From: a bacterium
GTDB lineage: Bacteria; Verrucomicrobiota; Verrucomicrobiia; Limisphaerales; UBA11358
DNA length: 64,000 nt
NCBI GenBank assembly: GCA_021813325.1
Contig: JAKALA010000002.1
Coordinates: 62,001 to 126,000, forward strand
Reading direction: 5' to 3'
The position numbers and the translations under genes are program-made. The first letter of the stretch is position 1; every line of letters begins with the position of its first letter. Below, piece by piece: positions 28,105 through 36,188 of the stretch. Below the pieces are notes generated by a model. The model was given only the letters and a program-made list of their open reading frames with translations, was not told where the DNA came from and did no database searches.

Positions 28105-30282
28105 CTATTTTAGCAGGTAATATTTGTGCGCGTATTCTTTGACCATCCGGTCGGTGGTGAATTGGGAGACCAGTGTGGACATGGCGTGGCGCATGCGCTT
28201 GATCCATTCACGCGGGATGCCGTTGGCATCGCGGTTGTAAAACATCGGCACGACTTGTTCGGTGAGCGTGCGATACAGGTTGGCGCTGTCCACGCGGTCC
28301 TGTTCTTCAACATTGTCCGGGTGGGCATCCGGACCGATGGCAAATCCATTTTCGCCGTTATAGCCTTCGCGCCACCAGCCGTCGAGAATGCTGAAATCCA
28401 TGCAGCCATGGCAACTGGCTTTCATGCCGCTGGTGCCGGAGGCTTCAAGCGGACGGCGCGGGTTGTTCAGCCAGATGTCGCAGCCGGACACCATCTGGCG
28501 GGCGACGTGAATATCGTAATTTTCCAGGAACACCAAGTGGCCGGCCAGTTCGCTATGTTTGCTGAGGTGGATGATTTGCTGGATAAAACGTTTGCCGTCA
28601 TCGTCCCGCGGATGCGCCTTGCCGGCGAAAATGAACTGAACGGGGCGTTGCTTGTCGCGAACGAGTTTCACGATGTTGTCAAACTGCTGGAAAATCAGCG
28701 GTGCTCGCTTGTAAGTGGCAAACCGGCGGGCAAAACCAATGGTAAGCGCATCCGGGTTCAACAGATGATCGAAGCGGATGAAATCGCCCTGCGTGACCCG
28801 CTGGCTTTGCAAGAGCAGGCGTCGCCGGGCAAATTCGATCAATTCCCGGCGCAACTGATAGCGCAACGCCCACAGTTCCTCGTCCGAGACGAATTGAGGG
28901 TCGGTCATTTTTTGCCAGAAGTCGGCGTGGTTGATGGCTGAGGACCAGTCGGAGCCGAATTTATCGCGGAAAAACTGGGTTTCCTGGGTGGCGTCCGATT
29001 CGGTGAGTTTTTTGCGCCAGAATTGCCGCACGGAACCTTTCATCCAGCCGAGCAGGTGAATGCCATTGGTAATATGGCCGATCGGCACTTGATCCACAGT
29101 TTTGCCGGGATAGAGCGCCTGCCACATATGGCGGCTCACCTGGCCGTGCAATTCGCTTACGGCGTTGGCGGCGCGGGAAAACTTGAGGGCCAGCACGGTC
29201 ATGCAGAACGGTTCATGACTGTCGCCGGGATGAACCCGTCCCAGATTCAGGACGTCTTCAAAGGGAATGGTTAATTGGGGCAGAAACCGCTGAAAGGCGT
29301 AGTTCAGCAGTTCCGGAGTGAACCGGTCATGGCCTGCCTCCACCGGCGTGTGAGTGGTGAACAGACATTCCTGTTTGGTTTCGGCATAGGCCTCGGCCGC
29401 TTTTTTGCCGGCGGCGATTTTTTCCCGGATCAATTCCAAAGTCAGAAACGCCGCGTGACCTTCGTTCATGTGGAAGGTGGAGGGTTCCAGTCCGAGCCGT
29501 CGCAGCAGTCGCACGCCGCCGATGCCCAGCAGCATTTCCTGCATGATGCGTGTGGTGCTGTCGCCGCCATAAACGCGCGTGGTCAGATCGCGGAAGTGTT
29601 GCTCATTTTCCGGCAGGTTGGTGTCGAGCAGATAAACGGAGATCCGGCCGACATTGACCCGCCAAACTTGAAAGGCCACGGCGTTCATGCCGATTTCCAC
29701 CTGGCAAACCAGGCGGTCGCCATCCGCATCCAGCAACGGTTCGATGGGCACATTGTGGGGATCGACCGGATTGTAATATTCCGTTTGCCAGTTGTTGGAA
29801 TCAATGGCCTGCTGGAAATAACCTTCGCGGTAGAACAGACCCACGCCGACAAATCCCAGTCCCAAATCGCTCGCGGATTTGCAGTGATCGCCAGCCAGAA
29901 TGCCCAAGCCGCCCGCCGAGATGGGGAGCGATTCGTGCCAGCCAAACTCGGCGGAGAAATAAGCCACCGGATTTTTCTGGAGCTGCGGGGCGTGGGTGTG
30001 GGCCCACGTTTTTTGTTCGTTCAGATAGGCGTTGAATTCCTGTAGGACGTTCCGGGTGCGCCCTGCAAAGGCGGTATCTTGCAGCCGGGCGCGCAGTTCC
30101 TGATCGGAAACTTCGTGCAACACGGCGACGGCATTGTGAAACATGTTCTGCCATCCGCGCGGCGAAAGCTCATGAAAAAAATCCTGCGCTTCCTGATTCC
30201 AGGACCACCACAAATTGCGGGACAATTTTTTCAAGCCGGTGACAATTTCGTTCAATTCCGCCGTCGAAAGAGGTTTGTTCAT
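28105..30282 (-). CDS. glgP: Alpha-glucan (glycogen/maltodextrin) phosphorylase
   Basis: A 725-residue GT35 phosphorylase of the 'alpha-glucan family' subgroup: phosphorolysis of alpha-1,4-glucans to glucose 1-phosphate with pyridoxal phosphate. The PLP lysine is Lys621 in Glu-Ala-Ser-Gly-Thr-Ser-Gly-Met-Lys-Ala-Ser; the subgroup N-terminus (Arg-Asn-Leu-Trp-Trp-Ser-Trp-Asn) and the Tyr-Phe-Ser-Ala-Glu-Phe-Gly-Trp-His-Glu-Ser-Leu-Pro motif are present. The ATG at 30282 gives this standard N-terminus; an in-frame start at 30402 is not supported. The gene stands alone, divergent from the ABC permease pair. Expected role: storage-glycogen mobilisation. Confidence 0.95.
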   Translation of the reverse strand: MNKPLSTAELNEIVTGLKKLSRNLWWSWNQEAQDFFHELSPRGWQNMFHNAVAVLHEVSDQELRARLQDTAFAGRTRNVLQEFNAYLNEQKTWAHTHAPQLQKNPVAYFSAEFGWHESLPISAGGLGILAGDHCKSASDLGLGFVGVGLFYREGYFQQAIDSNNWQTEYYNPVDPHNVPIEPLLDADGDRLVCQVEIGMNAVAFQVWRVNVGRISVYLLDTNLPENEQHFRDLTTRVYGGDSTTRIMQEMLLGIGGVRLLRRLGLEPSTFHMNEGHAAFLTLELIREKIAAGKKAAEAYAETKQECLFTTHTPVEAGHDRFTPELLNYAFQRFLPQLTIPFEDVLNLGRVHPGDSHEPFCMTVLALKFSRAANAVSELHGQVSRHMWQALYPGKTVDQVPIGHITNGIHLLGWMKGSVRQFWRKKLTESDATQETQFFRDKFGSDWSSAINHADFWQKMTDPQFVSDEELWALRYQLRRELIEFARRRLLLQSQRVTQGDFIRFDHLLNPDALTIGFARRFATYKRAPLIFQQFDNIVKLVRDKQRPVQFIFAGKAHPRDDDGKRFIQQIIHLSKHSELAGHLVFLENYDIHVARQMVSGCDIWLNNPRRPLEASGTSGMKASCHGCMDFSILDGWWREGYNGENGFAIGPDAHPDNVEEQDRVDSANLYRTLTEQVVPMFYNRDANGIPREWIKRMRHAMSTLVSQFTTDRMVKEYAHKYYLLK

Positions 30283-30486
30283 GCGTATGAGTAAGAGTTT
30301 CCTTAATTCCGCTCGGGCCTCCTGCCGTTGCGTTACTGAAACTGAAGCTAGTGGGTCAGTGCTGGTATCGCAAATAAAAAGTAAAAACCGGGTTCCACAC
30401 ATTTGCCATGCGGCGGCATTCGCGGCATGTGACCGGGCTTTGGGATCGCATTATTTGTCAATCCAGGCAAACTACCGGGCGCGAAG

Positions 30487-31293
30487 ATGAGCCAATACTT
30501 TTATGTCGTGGTTACCGGACTGCAAAACAATTTGCAGTATCGCTTTAATTACCTGACGCGCACACTGTTTAGCTTTATTCCGCTTTTCGCCATGCTGTCG
30601 CTTTGGCGGACCATTTATGCGAGCCGCGGCCACCACGGCGGGGAAAACGGGTTCACCGAGGCGCAAATGATTTTCTATTATTTGCTTGTTGCTGTGGTGG
30701 ATGTGCTTACGGCTGTCAATGAAGACGACTGGCAAATTGCCGCCGATATCCGCGAAGGCAACATCAGCCAGTTCCTCCTCAAGCCGGTTGATTATTTATG
30801 GTATCGGCTCAGTTTGTTCCTCGCGGGCCGATTGGCGTTTATCGCCGTGGCGGCGATCCCTTTGCTGGTTTTTATTTCCTGCTATCGGGCGTATTTTTTG
30901 GCGCCCCCGGATCTTGGGGTGTTCAGCCTGGTGTTGGTATCGTTGCTGCTGACGGCGCTGCTGCAATTTTTCATTTCTTACGCCATGGCCATGCTGGCGT
31001 TCTGGCTGTTGGAAATTTCCACCCTCATCTTCATCCTTTACGCGTTTGAATACCTCGCCAGCGGACATTTGTTTCCGCTGGATGTGCTGCCGCCAGGATT
31101 GAAACAGGTTTTGTTCCTGACACCTTTTCCGTATCAACTGTATTTTCCCATTCAGATTTACATGGGGAAAATTGCGGGCGTTGACCTGTGGCGCGGGTTG
31201 GCTGTTCAACTTGGCTGGGTGCTCCTGGCGTATCAATTTGCCCGCTTCATGTGGCGGCGGGGCATCAGAAAATATTCGGCCTTTGGCGGCTGA
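30487..31293 (+). CDS. ABC-2 type transporter permease (COG4587-like)
   Basis: A 268-residue integral membrane protein with six predicted helices, of the ABC-2 permease group usually encoded as two permeases plus an ATPase (COG4587/COG3694/COG4586). Typical features are the early Tyr-Arg-x-Asn-Tyr-Leu segment, the cytoplasmic loop Ile-Arg-Glu-Gly-Asn-Ile-Ser-Gln-Phe-Leu-Leu-Lys-Pro, and the late Phe-Pro-Tyr-Gln-Leu-Tyr-Phe-Pro. It is followed 11 bases later by a second permease; the ATPase gene is not adjacent. The exported substrate is unknown. Confidence 0.82.
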   Translation: MSQYFYVVVTGLQNNLQYRFNYLTRTLFSFIPLFAMLSLWRTIYASRGHHGGENGFTEAQMIFYYLLVAVVDVLTAVNEDDWQIAADIREGNISQFLLKPVDYLWYRLSLFLAGRLAFIAVAAIPLLVFISCYRAYFLAPPDLGVFSLVLVSLLLTALLQFFISYAMAMLAFWLLEISTLIFILYAFEYLASGHLFPLDVLPPGLKQVLFLTPFPYQLYFPIQIYMGKIAGVDLWRGLAVQLGWVLLAYQFARFMWRRGIRKYSAFGG

Positions 31294-31304
31294 ACCGGCT
31301 GATC

Positions 31305-32102
31305 ATGACTGCAAAACGATACCTATCCCTTTACGCCGCGTTATGGAAAAACTCGGTAACGCGCGAAATGTCTTTCAAGGGCAATTTTCTCCTCTGGATC
31401 CTCGTCGAATTGCTGTGGTTCGGCCTGCAGCTTTGCTTTGTAAGCGTCATTTTCTCGCAAACCGATGCGGTTGGCTCTTGGAGCAAATGGCAGATGGTGC
31501 TGCTGGTCGGCACCAGCAATTTCATCCAGCAACTTTATCAGGCGTTGTTTCTGACCAACTGCACAAATTTGTCGGAGCTGGTTCGCACCGGGAAAATGGA
31601 TTTTTTTATGTTGTTGCCCGTGAACACGCGGTTTCTGGTTTCATTGCGCGTGGTGGACTTGGGGGCATTTGTCAACGCCGCGTTTGCCGTTTGCGTCATG
31701 GTTCTGGCGGCGACAAGGCTGCATTTGCATCCTACCGTTGGGCAAATCATCGGATTTGCTTCGCTCTGTGCCGTCGGCATGATCATTCATTATTCGCTCA
31801 TGTTCATTTTGGCGACGATTTGTTTCTGGACCGTGCGGGCGCAGGGCATTGTTTGGGGTTATTACAATTTATTCAACATTGCGCGGTTGCCCGATGAGGC
31901 GTTCCGCGGTGTGTTCAAGGCGGTCTTTACGTTTGCCCTGCCGGTGCTGCTGGTGAGCAACGTGCCCACCCGCGTGTTGGCCAATACCCTGGCTTCCTGG
32001 CACGCGTGGGGGGTGCTGTTGCTGGTCGGCGCCGTCTGGGCGGTGATTTCAGAATGGTTTTGGCGACGGTCACTCCGGCGCTACACGAGCGCCAGTTCGT
32101 GA
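31305..32102 (+). CDS. ABC-2 type transporter permease (COG3694-like)
   Basis: A 265-residue membrane protein with about six helices, partner of the preceding permease. It has the matching loop Leu-Val-Arg-Thr-Gly-Lys-Met-Asp-Phe-Phe-Met-Leu-Leu-Pro-Val-Asn-Thr, which corresponds to Ile-Arg-Glu-Gly...Leu-Leu-Lys-Pro of its partner and is a hallmark of this pair. The ATG at 31305 is the first start after the upstream stop; the frame is open further 5' but lies inside the partner gene. No ABC ATPase gene follows, since the next gene is convergent. The complex likely recruits an ATPase encoded elsewhere. Confidence 0.8.
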   Translation: MTAKRYLSLYAALWKNSVTREMSFKGNFLLWILVELLWFGLQLCFVSVIFSQTDAVGSWSKWQMVLLVGTSNFIQQLYQALFLTNCTNLSELVRTGKMDFFMLLPVNTRFLVSLRVVDLGAFVNAAFAVCVMVLAATRLHLHPTVGQIIGFASLCAVGMIIHYSLMFILATICFWTVRAQGIVWGYYNLFNIARLPDEAFRGVFKAVFTFALPVLLVSNVPTRVLANTLASWHAWGVLLLVGAVWAVISEWFWRRSLRRYTSASS

Positions 32103-32105
32103 CCA

Positions 32106-32139
32106 TAAAAAAACTCGCCGGTCAGATGACGGGCGAGTT
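32106..32139 (-). terminator. Rho-independent terminator of the TlpA-like gene
   Basis: AACTCGCC (32112-32119) pairs with GGCGAGTT (32132-32139); on the minus strand the stem is followed by a run of seven U. It sits 20 bases after the TlpA-like stop and may also serve the convergent permease gene. Confidence 0.8.
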
Positions 32140-32158
32140 GGCTGCGAACGTGGGCGAA

Positions 32159-33028
32159 TTATTTTTTATCAACGGCTGAACTGACGGCCGTTGCCAAAGC
32201 ATCACCGCGCAAATCTTTTCCGATAATCTTGCCGTCGGGGCCGATCAAAACTGTGAAGGGAATGGATTCCACGCCATATTTTTTGGCCAATTCATTGCCC
32301 CAACCTTGGCCATCAAAAAATTGTTGCCAGGTCATTCCGTCCTGCTTTTTCAAGAAGGCATCGAGCTTGTCCCGATCTGAATCGAGGCTGACGCCAATGA
32401 TTTCAAATCCCTTGTCGTGGTATTTCTTGTAGGTCTCGATGACGTTGGGCAATTCCGCGCGACAAGGACCGCACCACGTCGCCCAGAAATCTACGAGCAC
32501 TACCTTGCCTTTGTATCCGCCCACCGACAGCGGCTCGCCACTGATGCTTTTGACATTGAAATCGGGGAAGGTCGCCCCTGCGGCCAGTCCCCCCTGAATT
32601 TTGGCGGCGGCGGCCTGCTTTTCAATCGACTCCAGAATCTTGTCGGCATTTTTGCCCAGCTTGGTGTCCGGGAAATCGGTCTTGAGTTTTTCAACCAATT
32701 CCTTGCCCTTGGTGAAATCTTTTATCACTTCCAGATAGAGCATGGCTTTCATGTAAAGCACTTGGGACAGCTCGTCGTTTTTTTCACCGCTGTGCTTGGC
32801 CAGAATGGCGTCAAAGCTTTTTAACTCGGGGGCCAAATCGGCTTCGGTGGTTTTATCGGCGCTGATTTTTTCCCGGACTTGTTTGACCAGTTCCCGAAGC
32901 TCGCTGCTGACGCCATTGGTGCTGGTTTGTTCTTGCGCTGGTGATGGCGTGGTCAGAATCAGCGCGGCAAGCAGGGTTAATAGGATTTTTATTTTCATAG
33001 ATTTAGGCAACTTGAAAAAGGCTTTCAT
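32159..33028 (-). CDS. TlpA/ResA-like periplasmic thioredoxin-fold protein
   Basis: A 289-residue exported protein: a signal peptide or membrane anchor (hydrophobic 13-27, Ala-Gln junction near 32), a helical region with charged heptads (about 40-140, possibly TPR-like), and a C-terminal AhpC/TlpA thioredoxin domain with the redox pair Trp-Cys-Gly-Pro-Cys (around residue 184) and the cis-proline loop Ser-Ile-Pro-Phe-Thr-Val-Leu-Ile-Gly-Pro-Asp-Gly. The family reduces disulfides in the periplasm, including for cytochrome c maturation, which would fit the multiheme cytochromes of this window, but that link is inference. ATG 33028 and ATG 32998 are both possible starts. Confidence 0.85.
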   Translation of the reverse strand: MKAFFKLPKSMKIKILLTLLAALILTTPSPAQEQTSTNGVSSELRELVKQVREKISADKTTEADLAPELKSFDAILAKHSGEKNDELSQVLYMKAMLYLEVIKDFTKGKELVEKLKTDFPDTKLGKNADKILESIEKQAAAAKIQGGLAAGATFPDFNVKSISGEPLSVGGYKGKVVLVDFWATWCGPCRAELPNVIETYKKYHDKGFEIIGVSLDSDRDKLDAFLKKQDGMTWQQFFDGQGWGNELAKKYGVESIPFTVLIGPDGKIIGKDLRGDALATAVSSAVDKK

Positions 33029-33081
33029 TTATTTTGCGGTTGAACAATCTTTTTCTCGCACAGAAAAGATTTCAAACGTGC

Positions 33082-33110
33082 TTGACAGGAAGGGCACTTT
33101 CGTAGTTTTC
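33082..33110 (+). promoter_or_regulatory. Candidate promoter for the ROK regulator
   Basis: A perfect TTGACA box at 33082-33087, with TAGTTT at 33103-33108 (15-base spacer) or GTTTTC at 33105-33110 (17-base spacer) as the -10 candidate. Transcription would begin almost at the ATG at 33118, so the mRNA would be nearly leaderless or translation would start at the in-frame ATG 33139. Confidence 0.3.
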
Positions 33111-33117
33111 TTAATTA

Positions 33118-34344
33118 ATGATCTACGTTCCCTCCCGAATGGGCCAACTGAACCGGCGCGCCTTGCTCCGCCAGTTGCAAAAACTGGGCGTCGCCTCGCG
33201 CGCGGACCTCGCCAAAGCGTTGGGCATGAGCCAGCCAACGGCCGGGAAGATCGTCGATGAACTGCTGGCCGTTGAAGTATTGGAAGAAACGGATGTTCCC
33301 GAAAACAACAACAATGGTGGTGAATCGGTCTTGCGTGGTCGCCCGGGACGGATGTTGCGGCTGAACCAGTCGCAATCCCGGTTATTGGCCATTCAACTGG
33401 GGATGCATGAAACCACCGTGGCCGGGCTTGCTTTTGGCGTTTCCGACATTGATGAATGGCATTTCGCTTTTTCCGTCCCCAAAACGGAGGCTGACCAGGC
33501 CAAGGCTTGGGAGAAGCAACTCAAACTGGCCGCCCAGAAAATTGGCGGCAAAGATTTTCTCGGCGTGCTCCTGAGTGTGCCGGGTATTGTGGATGAGTCC
33601 GCCAATCGGGTCTTGTTTTCACCCAACTTGCACTGGACGGAGAAAACGGATTTGGCGGCGCTCGTAAAGCGGGTTTGGGATATTCCCGTGATGTTGGTTC
33701 AAGAGGAGCGCGCCTTGGCGCTGGGACATCACTTGGCCAACCCGGAAAGTGACGATTTCCTGCTCGTGGATTTTGGCGATGGGGTGGGCGGCGCGATCAT
33801 TGTCGATGGCAAGCCTTTCGCCAATCCGCTCCCGATCAGCGGTGAAATCGGGCATACGCCCGTGCTTGGCAACCAGCGAAAATGCGGTTGCGGAGCCACC
33901 GGCTGCATGGAAACACTCGTTTCACTGCGCGGCCTTCTGGAAAGTTTCTCCAGCGCTCAGAACGGCAAAAAGGCCACTTGGGCGGACTTAAAGGAATTTA
34001 TTGCTTGCAACGGTTTGCCTTTATGGTTGGCGGAATCGCTGGACGCCGCGGCAGTTTCCATCGCGGGCGCTTTAAATGTTCTGGGATTGCGGCGCGTGAT
34101 TATCACCGGAAGCCTCACAGAGTTGCCGCCAGTGGTGCCGGCGCACCTGTCCAAAGCCATCCAGAACGGTTCCATGTGGGCCAAATTCGGCTCGGTGGAA
34201 TGTGTGGCGGCGCCGCGGCGGCGCACGGCGGGCCTCGTGGCCACCGGCATTGACCGGCTGGTGGTGCCGGACAGCAAGAAAAATGATTTTGTTGCCAGTA
34301 AAATAACCCGTCGTCGTTTGGCTCCCTTGAGAGTCGAAAGCTAG
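33118..34344 (+). CDS. ROK-family (NagC/XylR-type) transcriptional regulator, candidate arabinose regulator
   Basis: A 408-residue protein with an N-terminal winged helix-turn-helix (about 12-55, Ser-Arg-Ala-Asp-Leu-Ala-Lys-Ala-Leu-Gly-Met-Ser-Gln-Pro-Thr) and a ROK domain with the zinc site His246, Cys256, Cys258, Cys263 in the Cys-x-Cys-Gly-x-x-Gly-Cys-x-Glu pattern. Such proteins are mostly repressors released by a sugar or sugar phosphate. It precedes the arabinose operon on the same strand by about 295 bases, the natural reason to propose that it controls araA and downstream genes. Other bacteria often use AraC or GntR-type AraR for this purpose. ATG 33139 is an alternative start. Confidence 0.85.
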   Translation: MIYVPSRMGQLNRRALLRQLQKLGVASRADLAKALGMSQPTAGKIVDELLAVEVLEETDVPENNNNGGESVLRGRPGRMLRLNQSQSRLLAIQLGMHETTVAGLAFGVSDIDEWHFAFSVPKTEADQAKAWEKQLKLAAQKIGGKDFLGVLLSVPGIVDESANRVLFSPNLHWTEKTDLAALVKRVWDIPVMLVQEERALALGHHLANPESDDFLLVDFGDGVGGAIIVDGKPFANPLPISGEIGHTPVLGNQRKCGCGATGCMETLVSLRGLLESFSSAQNGKKATWADLKEFIACNGLPLWLAESLDAAAVSIAGALNVLGLRRVIITGSLTELPPVVPAHLSKAIQNGSMWAKFGSVECVAAPRRRTAGLVATGIDRLVVPDSKKNDFVASKITRRRLAPLRVES

Positions 34345-34639
34345 TCTGAACTTGGCCCTTAAACCGACTTAATCCATGAATTCCGCGTTGCCCACCATCG
34401 CCAAAATCGGATATGGAGGAGCCGCGTCAAAACATGTTCCGATATTCAACCATCCCAACGCCGGGAAAGTCGCCGCAGGCCAGTCAAGTCGCCGGATTAA
34501 GATTGATTGCAAGGCTGGCGGTCGTCGGGAAACCTTCAAGAATTTCACCTGCGAATTCATTGAATAGAACCTAGAACCGGAACCATTCCTTTTCACACCA
34601 AAACAAGTAATTTAATAAACTGAACAAAATATAGAAATT
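34345..34639 (+). promoter_or_regulatory. Upstream region of the arabinose operon
   Basis: About 295 bases between the ROK gene and araA. The last 55 bases before araA are AT-rich and are the likely promoter site; no confident -35/-10 pair or long operator palindrome was found. A 63-codon open frame (34376-34567) shows no recognisable domain and is not called. If the ROK protein acts locally, its operator should be here. Confidence 0.4.
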
Positions 34640-36154
34640 ATGAACATCAACCTCAAGCAATTCGAAGTCTGGTTTGTCACCGGCAGCCAACATCTCTACG
34701 GTCCTGAAACTCTGAAGGCCGTCGCCAAACATTCACAGGAAATTGCCAAGGCGTTGAGCGCCGCCGCCGCGCTTCCGGTGAAAGTTGTTTTCAAACCCGT
34801 GATGACCACGCCGGACGATATTACCGCGCTTTGCCAGGCGGCGAACAATGCGCCGAAATGCATCGGCTTCATCAATTGGTGCCATACTTTTTCGCCCTCC
34901 AAGATGTGGATTAATGGATTGAAGCAACTGCGCAAACCCGTCGCGCATCTCCACACCCAGTATAATCGCGACATCCCGTGGTCTTCGATCGACATGGATT
35001 TCATGAATATGAATCAAGCCGCGCATGGCGATCGCGAACATGGTTTTATTTGGAGCCGTTTGCGTTTGAATCGCAAGGTCGTAGTGGGTTTCTGGCAGGA
35101 AAAAGCCACGCAGGAAAAGCTCGGCGCGTGGGCGCGGGCGGCGGCGGCCTGGGCCGACTGGCAGGGCGCCAAATTCGTCCGGTTCGGCGACAACATGCGC
35201 GAAGTGGCGGTTACCGAAGGCGACAAGGTTTCCGCGCAGATCAAGTTCGGTTATTCCGTCAACACCCATGGCGTGGGCGATCTCGTGCAGGCTGTCAACG
35301 CGGTCAGTGAAAAAGAAATCGACGCGCTGGTGAAAGCATATGAAGCCGAGTTTGAAGTGGCGGCGGATTTGAAGAAAGGCGGCAAGCGCCATAAATCCAT
35401 TCGCGAAGCAGGGCGGATTGAGTTGGGACTGCGTGCCTTCCTGACAAATGGCAATTTCAAAGGTTTCACCACCACATTCGAGGATTTGCATGGCTTGGTG
35501 CAGTTGCCCGGTCTGGCTCCGCAGCGTTTGATGGCTGACAACTACGGCTTCGCTGGTGAAGGTGATTGGAAGACCGCCGCACTGGTCCGGGCCATGAAAG
35601 TGATGGCGAGTGGCCTCAAGGGCGGCACCTCGTTTATGGAAGATTACACCTATCACCTAGAACCGGGTAACAAGCTCGTTCTCGGCGCGCACATGCTCGA
35701 AATATGTCCCACGATTTCCGATGGTAAACCGTCGTTGCAGGTGCATCCGCTTGGCATCGGTGGCAAGGCTGATCCGGCGCGTCTGGTCTTCAACACGCCT
35801 GCCGGCCCGGCGGTGAACGCCGCGCTCATGGATTTTGGCAATCGCTTCCGTTTGCTCATCAATGAAGTGGATGTGGTCAAACCGGAACATCCCATGCCCA
35901 AATTGCCGGTGGCACAGGCCGTGTGGAAATGCCGTCCAAGTTTTGAGGATGCGTGTGCGGCGTGGATTTATGCCGGGGGCGCGCATCACACCGGTTTCAG
36001 CCAGGCGGTTACCACCGAGATGTTGGAAGACTTCGGTGCCATTGCCGGTCTGGAAGTGGTGGTCATTGACGCGGACACCAAATTGCGTCAATTCAAACAG
36101 GAACTCACCTGGAACGATTGTGCCTACGGGCTCAAGAGTGGCTGGGTTTCCTGA
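34640..36154 (+). CDS. araA: L-arabinose isomerase
   Basis: Converts L-arabinose to L-ribulose in the cytoplasm with a manganese ion. The 504-residue length is standard. Visible landmarks are [10 protein letters not shown] at the N-terminus, [12 protein letters not shown], and the metal/active-site blocks Gly-Phe-Ala-Gly-Glu-Gly-Asp-Trp-Lys, Ser-Phe-Met-Glu-Asp-Tyr-Thr-Tyr and Gly-Gly-Ala-His-His-Thr-Gly-Phe. First gene of the L-arabinose operon, 34 bases before the GH51 gene. No clear Shine-Dalgarno is visible. Confidence 0.97.
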   Translation: MNINLKQFEVWFVTGSQHLYGPETLKAVAKHSQEIAKALSAAAALPVKVVFKPVMTTPDDITALCQAANNAPKCIGFINWCHTFSPSKMWINGLKQLRKPVAHLHTQYNRDIPWSSIDMDFMNMNQAAHGDREHGFIWSRLRLNRKVVVGFWQEKATQEKLGAWARAAAAWADWQGAKFVRFGDNMREVAVTEGDKVSAQIKFGYSVNTHGVGDLVQAVNAVSEKEIDALVKAYEAEFEVAADLKKGGKRHKSIREAGRIELGLRAFLTNGNFKGFTTTFEDLHGLVQLPGLAPQRLMADNYGFAGEGDWKTAALVRAMKVMASGLKGGTSFMEDYTYHLEPGNKLVLGAHMLEICPTISDGKPSLQVHPLGIGGKADPARLVFNTPAGPAVNAALMDFGNRFRLLINEVDVVKPEHPMPKLPVAQAVWKCRPSFEDACAAWIYAGGAHHTGFSQAVTTEMLEDFGAIAGLEVVVIDADTKLRQFKQELTWNDCAYGLKSGWVS

Positions 36155-36188
36155 TCAAACTCCGAAACGCACCCAACAATTATTGCCA

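Noticed and set aside
34376-34567. A 63-codon open frame between the ROK gene and araA
   Set aside because: No domain, no ribosome-binding site, no signal or membrane feature; regulatory DNA is the simpler reading.
35835-36188. N-terminal extension of the first GH51 gene into araA
   Set aside because: The extra codons overlap araA in another frame, and a signal peptide begins cleanly at 36189.
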